Part shown: piece after piece, positions 47,971 to 57,453 of the stretch
Layout: every line of letters begins with the position of its first letter
Numbering within the stretch: position 1 is the stretch's first letter
Origin: Mucilaginibacter mali
GTDB taxonomy: Bacteria; Bacteroidota; Bacteroidia; Sphingobacteriales; Sphingobacteriaceae
NCBI RefSeq assembly: GCF_013283875.1
Contig: NZ_CP054139.1
Location: 4,464,001-4,528,000, forward strand
Length of the DNA stretch: 64,000 nt
Direction of reading: 5' to 3'
Program-made: the position numbers and the translations under genes
Notes under the pieces: generated by a model
Database searches by the model: none
The model's input: only the letters and a program-made list of their open reading frames with translations
What the model was told of the DNA's origin: nothing

Positions 47971-50900
47971 TTCTATACACCACCCTCAACATACTCGGCA
48001 GCACAATAAGCAACAACGGCAAAGCCACAATAAACCCGCCTATAACCGCTATGGCTAATGGCTGGTGCAATTGCGCGCCGGCACCTATGCCTAAAGCCAG
48101 CGGCATCAGGGCTATAATGGCGCCTAAGGCGGTCATCAGTTTTGGGCGAAGGCGGGTGGAGATGGAATAGATAATGGCTTCATCCACACTTTGCTTTGCA
48201 GCACTTTCCTTAAACTGCAGGAAGGTGAAGATGGCGTTCTCGCCAATGATACCTACAATCATAATTAAGCCGGTGTAGCTGCCTACATTTAATGGCGTTT
48301 TGGTGAGGTATAAGGCAAGCATGCTGCCTGCTACACCCAGTACGGATATGGCCAGTATCAGCAGCGCTATCCTGAACTGTTTGAACAGGAATAGTATCAC
48401 CCCAAATACCAGCAAACTGGCGGTAATCAGTATCAGTAATAACTCTTTGAACGATTGCTGTTGCTCGGCATAAGCGCCGCCATATTCTACATGATAGCCC
48501 GATGGCAGGCTAACCTTTTCGGCAATGCCTTTTTTAATGGCGGGCATTACACTGCCCAAGTCGGCGCCCTCCAGGCGGGCAGTGATAACACCCATAGATT
48601 GCAGGTCCTGCCGGTTAATTTCTGCATCACCGGGGTGCAGTTCTACTGTGGCCAACTGATCTATGGGCAGCAGGTTGCCGTTGGGTAAAAACACGTTCAG
48701 GTTTTTAATGCCGGCAATATTCAGCGAACGGTTGCCCGGATATACCATGCGGATGGGAGCTAATTGCTGGCTTTCGTAAATATTGCCTGCCAAATTACCC
48801 TCTAAGGCGGTTTGCGCCTGGTATTGCAGGCTGGCAGGGTTCAATCCATACTGCGCCAGTTGACTATACCGCGGCACAATACTTACCGACGGACCAGCAA
48901 TAGTAATACCATCGAAAACATCGGCAGTACCCTTTACACCACCTACTACGGCAGCTATTTGTTTAGATAGTTCCTGTAATTTTTGCTGATCGGTACCAAA
49001 TACTTTTACCTCTATCGGTTGGGTCGAACTCATCAGGTCGCCCAGCATATCGCCTATCACCTGGCCAAAATCAACCCGCAGGGCAGGCTGGCTTTCGGCT
49101 ATCCTGGTGCGCAAATCGGCCGATACTTCTTCGGTGCTTTTATCGCGTTCTTTTTTTAGTTGAATAAGGTAATCGCCGGTATTAGGTTCGGTGATAAAGA
49201 AGCCCATTTGCGTACCTGTACGGCGTGAATAAGCGGCTACTTCGGGCTGTTTAGCCAGTATCTTCTCCACCTCTCGCAGCATACGGTCGGTCTCCTCCAA
49301 CGATGTACCGGGTGGCGATGTATAATCCAAAACAATAGCGCCCTCGTCCATTTCGGGCAGGAACCCTGTTTCTAATTTACCAGGAACAACCACCAGCACA
49401 GCTATCAGGGCTACCGCTATAGCCACACCAACATAAGGGTGCAGGATAAAAAACGACACCCATTTCTGCCTTTTTACCTCGTGCGCTTCTTCTTCCTTTT
49501 TCACAAGGCCAAGCTTATCCCTGCTCAATAACAGGTACACCACCGGCAAACCTATCCATGTAACAAAGAACGAACAGGTAAGGGTAATGATCATGGTATT
49601 GGTCAGCACCTTAAAATAGGCCCCCGCCACACCCGTCATCAGCAGGAAGGGGATAAATATCACAATGGTACTGATGGACGAACCCACCATGGCCGGGAAC
49701 AGGTAATCGATAGCTTTGCGCAGCAGGTGGCGGGTCAGCTCGTTAGGGTGCTCCTCGTGTGTGCGGTGTATCTGCTCTACCACTACAATAGCATCATCGA
49801 TGATCAAACCAATGGCCGCCGCAATGGCGCCCAGCGTCATGATATTGATGGTGTAACCGATACTGTAAAGTACAATCAGCGTCAATCCTAAAGTAATAGG
49901 GATAGTGATCAGGATGGTAGCGCTTGCCTTTACCGACCGCAGGAAGATAATTGCCACAATAATAGCCAGCACCAAACCTATCCATAAACTATCACTCACG
50001 CTTTTTACCGATTCGTTTACAAAGTCGGCCTGTATATAATAGGGTTTAATGCTCACATCAGCCGGTAATATCTTTTTAAGCGCGGCTACCTTTACGGCCA
50101 TATCGTTTGATAGGTCGATAAGGTTGGCATCCGGTTGTTTAATTACGGCTATCAGCACCCCATCGTGCCCGTTGGCGTTTATTTTGGTGTACTCTATGCC
50201 CTCGCTGATCTTTACTTCGGCAATATCTTTAAGCCGGGTAATGCGTTTGCGGTTATCTGTAATCACCAGGTTTTCCAGTTGATCTTTGGCGCTTAGTGTC
50301 GCATCGGTAACGGTGAGGTACAGCATCTTATAATCGGCCAGGTAACCGCCCGATTTGATAAAGTTAGTTTGCGCTAAGGCCGTGTTGATATTATCGGGCG
50401 TGAGCGATAAGGCGCTCATCTTAGCCCTGTCCAGCACCAGCCAATACTCTTTGGTTTTACCGCCGATCACCCGTATCTCTGATACGCCCGCCACCTGCGA
50501 TAAGAAAGGCTTTACCGTAAAGGTAGCCAGCATCTTTAGTTCAATAGGCGAACGGTTGTGGCTTTCCAGCGTGTAGCCACTAACAGGCAGTATCGATGGG
50601 TTCATCTTCTCTACCGCTATGTTCACATCGGCAGGCAGATCGTTCTTTATCTTATCTATCTGGGCCTGTATGCGCTGCTGACTCAGGTCTATGTCGGCGC
50701 TCCATTTCATAAAGGCCGATATTTCGCAACTGCCGCGACTGGTGGTACTGCGCACTACTTCCAGGTCGGGCACCTGCTTTACGGCATTCTCCAGCGGCTT
50801 GGTAACCGTGATCATCATCTTGTTCACAGGTTGCAGGCCTTCATCGGCAATGATCTTTATTTTGGGGAAGGTAATATCCGGAAACAGCGATGTTTGCAGT

Positions 50901-50998
50901 TTGGTATAAACAAACACGCCGCCCATCAATATCAGCGCCAATACCAGGCTAATGGGCTTTTTGTGCGATATAAAGTAGTCTTTTACAGGCGTGCTCAT
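47954..50998 (-). CDS. efflux RND transporter permease (CusA/CzcA-like)
   Basis: A 1014-residue inner-membrane pump with 12 helices in two halves, each followed by a large periplasmic domain. N-terminus DYFISHKKPISLVLALILMGG, GLIIDDAIVVVEQIHR in helix 4 (acidic residues for proton relay), DYLFPAMVGSSISTIVIF, and the second half MIVGIIGENAIFTFLQF. Sequence is closer to heavy-metal efflux pumps than to AcrB, but the metal ligands of CusA are not obvious, so the substrate is open. Start overlaps the adaptor stop (ATGA). The final codons lie within the right arm of the nested palindrome. Confidence 0.92.
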   Translation of the reverse strand: MSTPVKDYFISHKKPISLVLALILMGGVFVYTKLQTSLFPDITFPKIKIIADEGLQPVNKMMITVTKPLENAVKQVPDLEVVRSTTSRGSCEISAFMKWSADIDLSQQRIQAQIDKIKNDLPADVNIAVEKMNPSILPVSGYTLESHNRSPIELKMLATFTVKPFLSQVAGVSEIRVIGGKTKEYWLVLDRAKMSALSLTPDNINTALAQTNFIKSGGYLADYKMLYLTVTDATLSAKDQLENLVITDNRKRITRLKDIAEVKISEGIEYTKINANGHDGVLIAVIKQPDANLIDLSNDMAVKVAALKKILPADVSIKPYYIQADFVNESVKSVSDSLWIGLVLAIIVAIIFLRSVKASATILITIPITLGLTLIVLYSIGYTINIMTLGAIAAAIGLIIDDAIVVVEQIHRTHEEHPNELTRHLLRKAIDYLFPAMVGSSISTIVIFIPFLLMTGVAGAYFKVLTNTMIITLTCSFFVTWIGLPVVYLLLSRDKLGLVKKEEEAHEVKRQKWVSFFILHPYVGVAIAVALIAVLVVVPGKLETGFLPEMDEGAIVLDYTSPPGTSLEETDRMLREVEKILAKQPEVAAYSRRTGTQMGFFITEPNTGDYLIQLKKERDKSTEEVSADLRTRIAESQPALRVDFGQVIGDMLGDLMSSTQPIEVKVFGTDQQKLQELSKQIAAVVGGVKGTADVFDGITIAGPSVSIVPRYSQLAQYGLNPASLQYQAQTALEGNLAGNIYESQQLAPIRMVYPGNRSLNIAGIKNLNVFLPNGNLLPIDQLATVELHPGDAEINRQDLQSMGVITARLEGADLGSVMPAIKKGIAEKVSLPSGYHVEYGGAYAEQQQSFKELLLILITASLLVFGVILFLFKQFRIALLILAISVLGVAGSMLALYLTKTPLNVGSYTGLIMIVGIIGENAIFTFLQFKESAAKQSVDEAIIYSISTRLRPKLMTALGAIIALMPLALGIGAGAQLHQPLAIAVIGGFIVALPLLLIVLPSMLRVVYRKSESQ

Positions 50999-52116
50999 GG
51001 TTTTACTATTTTAACCTTAGCGGTATCGCTTAAACCATAATTACCCGTCACCACAATGCGGTCGGCGGCTGTAAACTGGGGCGATAATATCTCTACCCGA
51101 TCGCTGGTTTCGATGCCTTTGGTTACCGGCACTTTTACAGCCAGGGTATCTTTTATCAGCTTCATCACCCAAAATTCGGTTTGGGTCTCGTTGGCCAGTA
51201 CGGCTTGTTTAGGCAGCGAAACGGTGTTTTGCTTAGCGGTTTTCACCAGCTTTGCTCTTGCTGTCAGGTTTTCGGGGATGGGGTGGCTGCTGTTTACTTT
51301 CAGCACTACGCCCTGTGTTTGCGACAGGGTATCTACCGCCGGCATCAACGAGGCTACGTGTCCGGTCAGTTTTTCGCCGTCGGGCAGGGTGAGCGGGATA
51401 TCCTGTCCCAATTTCACCAGCGCGCGATATTCGTATGGAACTTGAAGTACGAATGCGAAGCTCGACTCATCGCTGATGATGGCCAACTGTTCGCCATCCT
51501 GCACATAATCGCCCACCTGGTGGTTAAGTTGGGTGATGTAGCCATGCTGCGATGCTTTGATCTTGTTAACCCCCGAAAATTTGAAGGTGGTATCCAGTAT
51601 ATTGATGCTATTGCCAATGCTTTGCGCCTCTTTGGTTTTGATGGTGAACAGGGTAGTTCCCTTGCTTACCATTTGGCCCGGCTTGGCATTAGCTACTTCG
51701 ATATAGCCGTTGGCATTGGCCTTCACATAGTTTTTTTGCTGAAAGACCGATGTGGCGTTCATCTCTACGTAATCGGTCATGGCATTTTGATCGATAGTGG
51801 TTATGGTAACCGGTGTTTGCGATTTTACATCCACTTCTTCATCAGCCGCTGGCTTATCGGCGCTGGAACAGGCGGATAGGAAGAGGGCTGCGGCGAGGAG
51901 GAGCAAGGTGGATAGACTTAACCGTCCGTGGCTACGCCCGGACACCCTCTCTTCGCCTGCGGCGGAAAAGGGGGATGCATTGTTAGCGATGGGTTTAAAA
52001 CCCATCGCTATGTGGGTAGCACTGCTTCCGCCCTCTTTACACGCAGCGAAGAGAGGGCCGGCCAGCGAAGCGTTGCCGGGGTGAGTATATGCGGGATATG
52101 TAAAAAACTTCTTCAT
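50995..52116 (-). CDS. RND efflux periplasmic adaptor with palindromic repeat in its signal peptide
   Basis: A 373-residue membrane-fusion protein: lipoyl/barrel-sandwich halves GYIEVANAKPGQMVSKGTTLF and SQHGYITQLNHQVGDYVQDGEQL around a short hairpin, then beta-barrel (FAFVLQVPYEYRALVKLGQ) and membrane-proximal domains. It links the RND pump to TolC. Codons 11-67 (51916-52086) are a PR1 repeat of exactly 171 bp, placed between MKKFFTYPAY and LSTLLLLAAALFLSAC; without it the N-terminus is a normal lipoprotein signal with Cys in LSAC. With it, the signal peptide is 73 residues long before the lipobox, unless an ATG in the repeat (codon 38) is used. Export may be impaired. Confidence 0.92.
   Translation of the reverse strand: MKKFFTYPAYTHPGNASLAGPLFAACKEGGSSATHIAMGFKPIANNASPFSAAGEERVSGRSHGRLSLSTLLLLAAALFLSACSSADKPAADEEVDVKSQTPVTITTIDQNAMTDYVEMNATSVFQQKNYVKANANGYIEVANAKPGQMVSKGTTLFTIKTKEAQSIGNSINILDTTFKFSGVNKIKASQHGYITQLNHQVGDYVQDGEQLAIISDESSFAFVLQVPYEYRALVKLGQDIPLTLPDGEKLTGHVASLMPAVDTLSQTQGVVLKVNSSHPIPENLTARAKLVKTAKQNTVSLPKQAVLANETQTEFWVMKLIKDTLAVKVPVTKGIETSDRVEILSPQFTAADRIVVTGNYGLSDTAKVKIVKP
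51916..52086. repeat. PR1-family palindrome inside a coding region
   Basis: ACTTAACCGTCCGTGG at one end and CCGGGGTGAGT at the other, with the GCGATGGGTTTTAAACCCATCGC-type hairpin nested in the loop (51983-52009). Length is 171 bp, a multiple of three, without stop codon in the adaptor frame. Confidence 0.9.
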
Positions 52117-52117
52117 G

Positions 52118-53344
52118 CTATTTGTTCCAGTAATTTAACTGATTGATGAGCTGTAGTTTGCTGATATTGGTTTGCGTAAGCAGGTTCCTTACCGACATGT
52201 AGTTGTTGATGGCGATGATCAGGTCGGCCATGCGGACGTCGCCGGTCTGCATCAGTTGGGTATCCACCTTGATCAGGCTTTCCGAATATTTGAACTGGTC
52301 TTTTATCTGCTGCTCCAACTGGGCGTTATCGTTTATCTGCTGGTTCAACTGCGCTATTTGCTGGCGGTATTGGGTATTAAAAAATGTCTTATAGTTTTGG
52401 CGGGTATCCTCTTCAAGTGTTATCTTTTTTTGCTGTAGTTTGCGCTGACCACCATCGTATATCGGGATAGATATGCTGAAGCCAACGCTGGTACCAAAGT
52501 TTTTATAAGGTTGGTATGAAAAATCGGAATTGTAACCACCATCGGCAAAAACGTTGATCTTGGGTTTATAACTCTGATCTATCAAACTGCGGTTGTTGGC
52601 CAGGCGCATACTGTCTGTACGAAACTGCTGGAAATAGATGCTGTTGCGGGTATCCATAGGGAAACTGCGCTTTAAGTCCGGATCTTTTATTTCCAGCACG
52701 GCGGTATCTACAATTCCCGAAAGATAATTGAGCGTGGTCAGGTCGTTTTTATATTGCAGGCGCGACTGGGACAGCGTTAACTGCTGCTGTTTCAGGGTTA
52801 CCAGGAAAGTGAGGTAATCGCTTTGGCGGTATACGTTGCCGCGGGTTAGTTTTTTTAACAGGTCTTCCTCTTTGGTCAGCAGGTCTACCACCTCTTTATT
52901 AAACTGGTATTGCTGCAGGCTGCCATAGGCCGTAATGTATTGGGTGGTGACGGCCTTTTTAAGATCCTGCTCGGATATTTTAATGGCATTCCCCAGCGAA
53001 TCTTTCGATAGTTTCAAAGCCGATAACTGGGCGGCCAAATAATTTTTGTTGATGATCTGCTGATTAACCCCTACCAGCGCATTCAAAGTTTGCCCGTTGG
53101 TAATGGCCGATTCATACCCAAAACCACCGATGACCGGGGCATATGTACCGGTGCTGCTACCTATTACCTGTGGCTTTAGCCCAGCCCGTAACCGCAGGCT
53201 ATCCAATTTGCCCGACGCGATCTGGTTGTTCAGGTCCTTAAGCAGGGGGCTGCTTTTTAAGGCGGCATTAAGGTAATGATCCAAGTCTTGTGCCCGGGTA
53301 GTAAAGGCAAAGGCGCAAATAATAATGCCGAGGATATATTTCAT
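52118..53344 (-). CDS. TolC family outer-membrane protein
   Basis: A 408-residue protein with a signal peptide (MKYILGIIICAFAFTTRAQ) and two long coiled-coil repeats: SPLLKDLNNQIASGKLDSL in the first half, and FNTQYRQQIAQLNQQINDN in the second. It forms the outer-membrane channel of the RND pump whose adaptor starts one base after its stop. First gene of the operon. Confidence 0.93.
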   Translation of the reverse strand: MKYILGIIICAFAFTTRAQDLDHYLNAALKSSPLLKDLNNQIASGKLDSLRLRAGLKPQVIGSSTGTYAPVIGGFGYESAITNGQTLNALVGVNQQIINKNYLAAQLSALKLSKDSLGNAIKISEQDLKKAVTTQYITAYGSLQQYQFNKEVVDLLTKEEDLLKKLTRGNVYRQSDYLTFLVTLKQQQLTLSQSRLQYKNDLTTLNYLSGIVDTAVLEIKDPDLKRSFPMDTRNSIYFQQFRTDSMRLANNRSLIDQSYKPKINVFADGGYNSDFSYQPYKNFGTSVGFSISIPIYDGGQRKLQQKKITLEEDTRQNYKTFFNTQYRQQIAQLNQQINDNAQLEQQIKDQFKYSESLIKVDTQLMQTGDVRMADLIIAINNYMSVRNLLTQTNISKLQLINQLNYWNK

Positions 53345-53390
53345 CCGGATGTTGGGGGTATTTATTGTGTTAAATTTATAAATAATATAC

Positions 53391-53497
53391 TTAGGTTTTT
53401 AACCACAGAGGGCACAGAGAGAAAAATCACGGAGAACACAGAGGTATAGTTTATATTGAATATGATCTCTGTGTCCTCTGTGGTTAAAAAACCTAAT
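53391..53497. repeat. CCACAGAG subfamily palindrome
   Basis: TTAGGTTTTTAACCACAGAGG on the left and CTCTGTGGTTAAAAAACCTAA on the right. It separates TolC from the PepSY gene, and its right edge contains the stop codon of the latter (53493). Confidence 0.88.
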
Positions 53498-53933
53498 CTT
53501 TTACTTCCTTAATAAAACTGCCTTTGGCATCAAATATCATATCCTTGCCGTTCACCTGGGCTTCGTAGTTCACTTCGCCGCCGGCTTTGGTAATTTTTGC
53601 TGCTTCCTTAATTTTTGCCCCTTTGCGGTTAGCGCTTACATAGCTTAATACACTGGTTGGCAATTCCGACACTTTTATCCCCATTTCCGATTCGGTCATG
53701 GTGCCATTGGCATCGTAAAGGGCCGACATTTCGTGGCCACCCATGGTATAGCCAGCTTCAAATTTGCCGTCTTCTTTCTCCCATTTTACGTTTGTTACGC
53801 CGGGGTTAGTTTTGGCAAACGCAGCCTTAACCGCAGCCGGAACTTTAGCCGCAGTGATTTTTTGCGCATAAGCGCCTGATGATACCGCGCCGGTTAGCAC
53901 GGCCATCAACATTAATTTTTTCAGGTTTTTCAT
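53493..53933 (-). CDS. PepSY-like periplasmic protein
   Basis: A 146-residue protein with signal MKNLKKLMLMAVLTGAVSSGAYAQ. Two repeats of a PepSY/BLIP-like unit: VPAAVKAAFAKTNPGVTNVKWEKED and LPTSVLSYVSANRKGAKIKEA, each followed by GKFEAGY- or GEVNYEAQV-like strands. This DUF2874-type (PepSY-like) family is common in Bacteroidetes, with unknown role. The last codons and stop lie in the repeat. Confidence 0.85.
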   Translation of the reverse strand: MKNLKKLMLMAVLTGAVSSGAYAQKITAAKVPAAVKAAFAKTNPGVTNVKWEKEDGKFEAGYTMGGHEMSALYDANGTMTESEMGIKVSELPTSVLSYVSANRKGAKIKEAAKITKAGGEVNYEAQVNGKDMIFDAKGSFIKEVKD

Positions 53934-53997
53934 AATTTATTTGTTTTTATGAAAGCAAGATAGATGGGGATTTTGGAGATATTTTGTTGGAGATGAT

Positions 53998-54124
53998 TTT
54001 TAACCACAGAGAACACAGCGGTTTCACAAAGGGCACGGAGGTTCTGATTAATAATTTCTTTTCTAAGCTTTGCCTCCGTGTCCTCTGTGGTTTTTTCTAT
54101 CTGTGCCCTTTGTGGTTAAAAAAC
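53998..54124. repeat. CCACAGAG/CCACAAAG mixed palindrome
   Basis: TTTAACCACAGAGAACACAG at the left and GTGCCCTTTGTGGTTAAAAA at the right, combining words of the two subfamilies. Ends one base before the histidine kinase stop. Confidence 0.85.
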
Positions 54125-55372
54125 TCAAAACACCACTGTAAAATAATGAAACGGCGCACGGTAACGGTAATCCAGCATCCAATCGTAATTGCCGCATATT
54201 TGGGTGGAGATGGTAAGACCCAGCCCTGTCCCTTCAGAATTGGCCGATTTACTGAAGCGCTTAAAGATATCCTGGGTCGACATATCCCGGTCCTCGCCTG
54301 TGTTTTTTATCACCAGTTTATCTTTGGTTAGCGTGATATCAATTTGCCCCTGCGGCACATTATGTTTTATGGCATTAACCAGCAGGTTATTCACCAGTAT
54401 TTCAACCAGGTAGCGGCTGGCCTGTACTTCTTTTTCTTCAGCAAAAACAGATACATTGATCTCCTTATCGGCATACAATTCCTGCAATTGCGCTACCTTT
54501 TCTTCCAGCAACCATTTTAGGTTTACAGGCTCATAGCCCGATATTACCTGGTTCTCTATCCGTGCCAGCAACAACATACTTTGGTTAAGACGGGTAAGGC
54601 GCGAAACCGAAGTGTACAGATCATTCAGCAGCATGCTTTGACGTTCGTTAAAGTTTTCGGTCTGTACAAGGGTATCCAGTTTGGAGTTGATGATAGCAAT
54701 GGGGGTCAGCAATTCGTGCGAAGCATTTTCGGTAAACGCCTTCAGTTCGCCATAATCCTTTTTTACCCGGGTAGCCATACTGGTGATGGCATCGTTCAAC
54801 TCGTTAAACTCGTCAATATTGGTGCGCTGGGGGGCTATATCGTTCTTTTCGGCCACATTAAAAGCTTTCACCTGTTGTAATATGCCATAAAAAGGCTGCC
54901 ATATACGGCCCAGTACCAGGCGGTTAACCATAAGCAGCACAAACAACAGCAATAAAACAACCACTATAGTGATGCTAAAAATAACCCGGATCAGGTCATC
55001 CGTTTCAACCGAAGACTGCACCACTACAATTTTGTAAAGCACGCCATTAACATTAACGCTGCTTATCAGGCCACGCCCCTGCTCGTTTTCCCTTTCCTTA
55101 GGATTATAATAACTGGTATTGATGTATTCGCGCTTAACAGGCCCGCTAACCTTCGCAAAGCTGATCTGTTGGTCTTTAGATTCGAAAACCTGGGGCAGGC
55201 GATGGTTAGCGCGCACATACTCAAATATCTCCGATTCTTCTACCACCAGGTCCTTATCTGCCACGCCTATTAATATCCGGCTGATAGCCCAATAATAAAC
55301 CATGCTGGTGAGCAGCATTACCACAATGGTAGATAACAGGTTAACGCGATAGTATCGGGTAAATAGCTTCAT
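54125..55372 (-). CDS. two-component sensor histidine kinase
   Basis: A 415-residue kinase: two transmembrane helices (about residues 12-32 and 135-160) flanking a periplasmic sensor of about 100 residues, HAMP-like linker, dimerisation helix with phosphoacceptor His in ASHELLTPIAI, and ATPase domain with N-box LLVNAIKHN, and G-box SANSEGTGLGLTI. The signal is unknown. Start overlaps the regulator stop (ATGA), so regulator and kinase are cotranslated. Confidence 0.95.
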   Translation of the reverse strand: MKLFTRYYRVNLLSTIVVMLLTSMVYYWAISRILIGVADKDLVVEESEIFEYVRANHRLPQVFESKDQQISFAKVSGPVKREYINTSYYNPKERENEQGRGLISSVNVNGVLYKIVVVQSSVETDDLIRVIFSITIVVVLLLLFVLLMVNRLVLGRIWQPFYGILQQVKAFNVAEKNDIAPQRTNIDEFNELNDAITSMATRVKKDYGELKAFTENASHELLTPIAIINSKLDTLVQTENFNERQSMLLNDLYTSVSRLTRLNQSMLLLARIENQVISGYEPVNLKWLLEEKVAQLQELYADKEINVSVFAEEKEVQASRYLVEILVNNLLVNAIKHNVPQGQIDITLTKDKLVIKNTGEDRDMSTQDIFKRFSKSANSEGTGLGLTISTQICGNYDWMLDYRYRAPFHYFTVVF

Positions 55373-56046
55373 TGGTCGGTAAACTTGTAGCCCATGCCGT
55401 ACGATGCCTGTATGTAATCGTTACTGCCGGCCTCTACCAGTTTTTTGCGGATATTTTTGATATGCGAATATATGAAATCAAAGTTGTTGGCCGCGTCGAT
55501 ACTGTCGCCCCACAAATGTTCGGCAATAGCGTTTTTTGTGATCACTTTGCCTTTATTGGCTATAAAGTACAACAGCAATTCGTACTCTCGCTTGGTAAAT
55601 TTCACTTGTTGGTTATTCACCGATACGGATTTTGATTGCAGATCTAAAGCGATCTCGTTAAACACTACGATGTGGTTACCATCAAATGAACGCCGGCGTA
55701 CGATGGCCGTTACACGCGCCCGCAATTCAGAAAGATGGAATGGTTTGGACAGGTAATCGTCGGCACCCAGATCAAGCCCCTGCAAGCGGTCATCCAGCGC
55801 ATTGCGCGCCGATATGATCAGCACCGCATCTGGGTGGCGGTTCTGTTTCAGCGCTTTCAGGATATCCAGTCCGTTACCATTGGGCAGGGTAATATCCAGG
55901 ATAATGCAATCGTAACGGTACAGATTGATCTTTTGCAGGGCCGAGGTATAATCGCCCACGGTTTCGCATACGTTGCCCGCCTCGGTAAAATAATCGCGGA
56001 TGCTATCCCGAAGGCCGGGTTCGTCTTCAACTACCAATAACTTCAC
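55369..56046 (-). CDS. OmpR-family response regulator
   Basis: A 225-residue regulator: receiver domain with acidic pocket (VVEDEPGLRD), phosphoacceptor Asp in CIILDITLPNG and Lys in YLSKPFHL; C-terminal winged helix (VKFTKREYELLLYFIANKGK, NFDFIYSHIKNIRKKLVEAG). It pairs with the kinase downstream on the same strand. Targets unknown; the RND and PepSY genes next to it are candidates by neighbourhood only. Confidence 0.96.
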   Translation of the reverse strand: MKLLVVEDEPGLRDSIRDYFTEAGNVCETVGDYTSALQKINLYRYDCIILDITLPNGNGLDILKALKQNRHPDAVLIISARNALDDRLQGLDLGADDYLSKPFHLSELRARVTAIVRRRSFDGNHIVVFNEIALDLQSKSVSVNNQQVKFTKREYELLLYFIANKGKVITKNAIAEHLWGDSIDAANNFDFIYSHIKNIRKKLVEAGSNDYIQASYGMGYKFTDQ

Positions 56047-56092
56047 AAGGTAAATTTAGTTGAAAAATCTGTAGGAAATCTGTGGTGTAGCT

Positions 56093-56231
56093 GGCAATTT
56101 AACCACAAAGTACACAAAGGGAGGAGCCACAAAGTTCACAAAGATTTTGTTTTTACAGCGATATGCTTTTAAATCTTCGTGTACTTTGTGCTTGATCGTA
56201 TTGAATATCTTTGTGCCCTTTGTGGTTAAAT
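56093..56231. repeat. CCACAAAG-family palindrome
   Basis: GGCAATTTAACCACAAAG at the left, CCCTTTGTGGTTAAA at the right. Lies between the divergent response regulator and EamA genes, so it probably overlaps or separates their promoters. Confidence 0.85.
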
Positions 56232-56319
56232 CTCAAAAAATCCCAGCACGCCAAAAACCAAATCCCCCCATCCCATATTTATACAAAATCGGTTAACACA
56301 TTTGCTTAAACATTTTACT

Positions 56320-56736
56320 ATGTGGTGGATATACGCATTACTATCGGCCGCCTTTGCGGCGCTGACGGCCATTTTTGCCAAGGTGGGCATCAAGGGGGTG
56401 GATACTAACCTGGCTACGGCCATCCGCACGGTGGTGATACTGGTGCTGGCCTGGGCTATTGTATTGGTTAGGGGTAATTACAGCATCGGCAGCCTCACTA
56501 AAACCAACTGGATCTTCCTGATATTGTCGGGTGTGGCCACAGGTTTGTCGTGGATATTCTACTTTAAGGCCCTGCAACTGGGCAAGGTAGAGCAGGTAGC
56601 CCCGCTGGATAAGCTGAGCGTGCCGCTGGCCATTATCTTAGCTACCATTTTTTTAGGCGAAAAGTTAACTTTAAAAGATTCCATCGGCGCATTTCTCATC
56701 ATATCGGGTACATTTGTGTTGATATTAAAATTTTAA
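56320..56736 (+). CDS. EamA-type small transporter
   Basis: A 138-residue membrane protein with four or five helices, one EamA domain only (half the usual DMT length of 10 helices): MWWIYALLSAAFAALTAIFAKVG and PLAIILATIFLGEKLT near the end. Such half-length transporters work as dimers. Substrate unknown. ATG 56320 is preferred to TTG 56302. The PAP2 gene begins directly after its stop. Confidence 0.88.
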   Translation: MWWIYALLSAAFAALTAIFAKVGIKGVDTNLATAIRTVVILVLAWAIVLVRGNYSIGSLTKTNWIFLILSGVATGLSWIFYFKALQLGKVEQVAPLDKLSVPLAIILATIFLGEKLTLKDSIGAFLIISGTFVLILKF

Positions 56737-57420
56737 ATGACCACAACGCCGTTCGAAAAAACCACCTTAGCTAAATTATTCAACAAGGTTTGGCTGTTCC
56801 TGGTGCCGTACCTGCTTATTCTTACCGGCTGCCTGATCATTAAAAGCCTCTACACACGCGAGCAGATCTATTTTTACATCAACGGACTGCATACCAACTG
56901 GGGCGATGTGGTGTTCCCATTCTTCACCATGCTGGGCGACGGGTTGGCACTGATCACATTGGCGGCCATCATCGCGTTGTTCAGCTACCGGCGGGCCTTC
57001 CTGCTCATTTCGGGATACCTGTTTACCGCCCTCTTCGCGCAGGTGCTGAAGTTTATGTTCGATATGCCGCGCCCTTACCTGTATTTTAAGGATATGCACA
57101 GCAAAATGCACTTTGTTAAGGGGATAGATATGCTCAGCTACCACAGCTTCCCATCAGGCCATACGGTAACGGCATTTTCGGCCTGCCTAACGCTGGCCTA
57201 CCTGTTCCGCAATAAGTTTTTAGATGTGCTGATGTTGGCGCTGGCTTGCTGCATTGGCTACTCGCGCATGTACCTTAGTCAACACTTTTTCGAGGATGTT
57301 ACCGCCGGATCGGCCGTGGGCGTATTTGTTACCTTGTTTTGGCTATACTGGCTGGATAATAAGCACATCTTCCATACTGAAAGGTGGCGTGGTGGGTTGA
57401 TACGAAGGTTTGGGAATTAG
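56737..57420 (+). CDS. PAP2 family phosphatase
   Basis: A 227-residue membrane phosphatase. The tripartite signature is complete: KFMFDMPRPY (K-x6-RP), FPSGHTVTAF (PSGH), and SRMYLSQHFFEDV (SR-x5-H-x3-D). Five or six helices. Substrates are lipid phosphates such as undecaprenyl diphosphate or PgpB-type substrates; not determined. It shares a junction with the EamA gene without a gap (TAA then ATG). Confidence 0.93.
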   Translation: MTTTPFEKTTLAKLFNKVWLFLVPYLLILTGCLIIKSLYTREQIYFYINGLHTNWGDVVFPFFTMLGDGLALITLAAIIALFSYRRAFLLISGYLFTALFAQVLKFMFDMPRPYLYFKDMHSKMHFVKGIDMLSYHSFPSGHTVTAFSACLTLAYLFRNKFLDVLMLALACCIGYSRMYLSQHFFEDVTAGSAVGVFVTLFWLYWLDNKHIFHTERWRGGLIRRFGN

Positions 57421-57453
57421 TACTTGCATAGGTATTGCCTTGCATAGCGGCTG

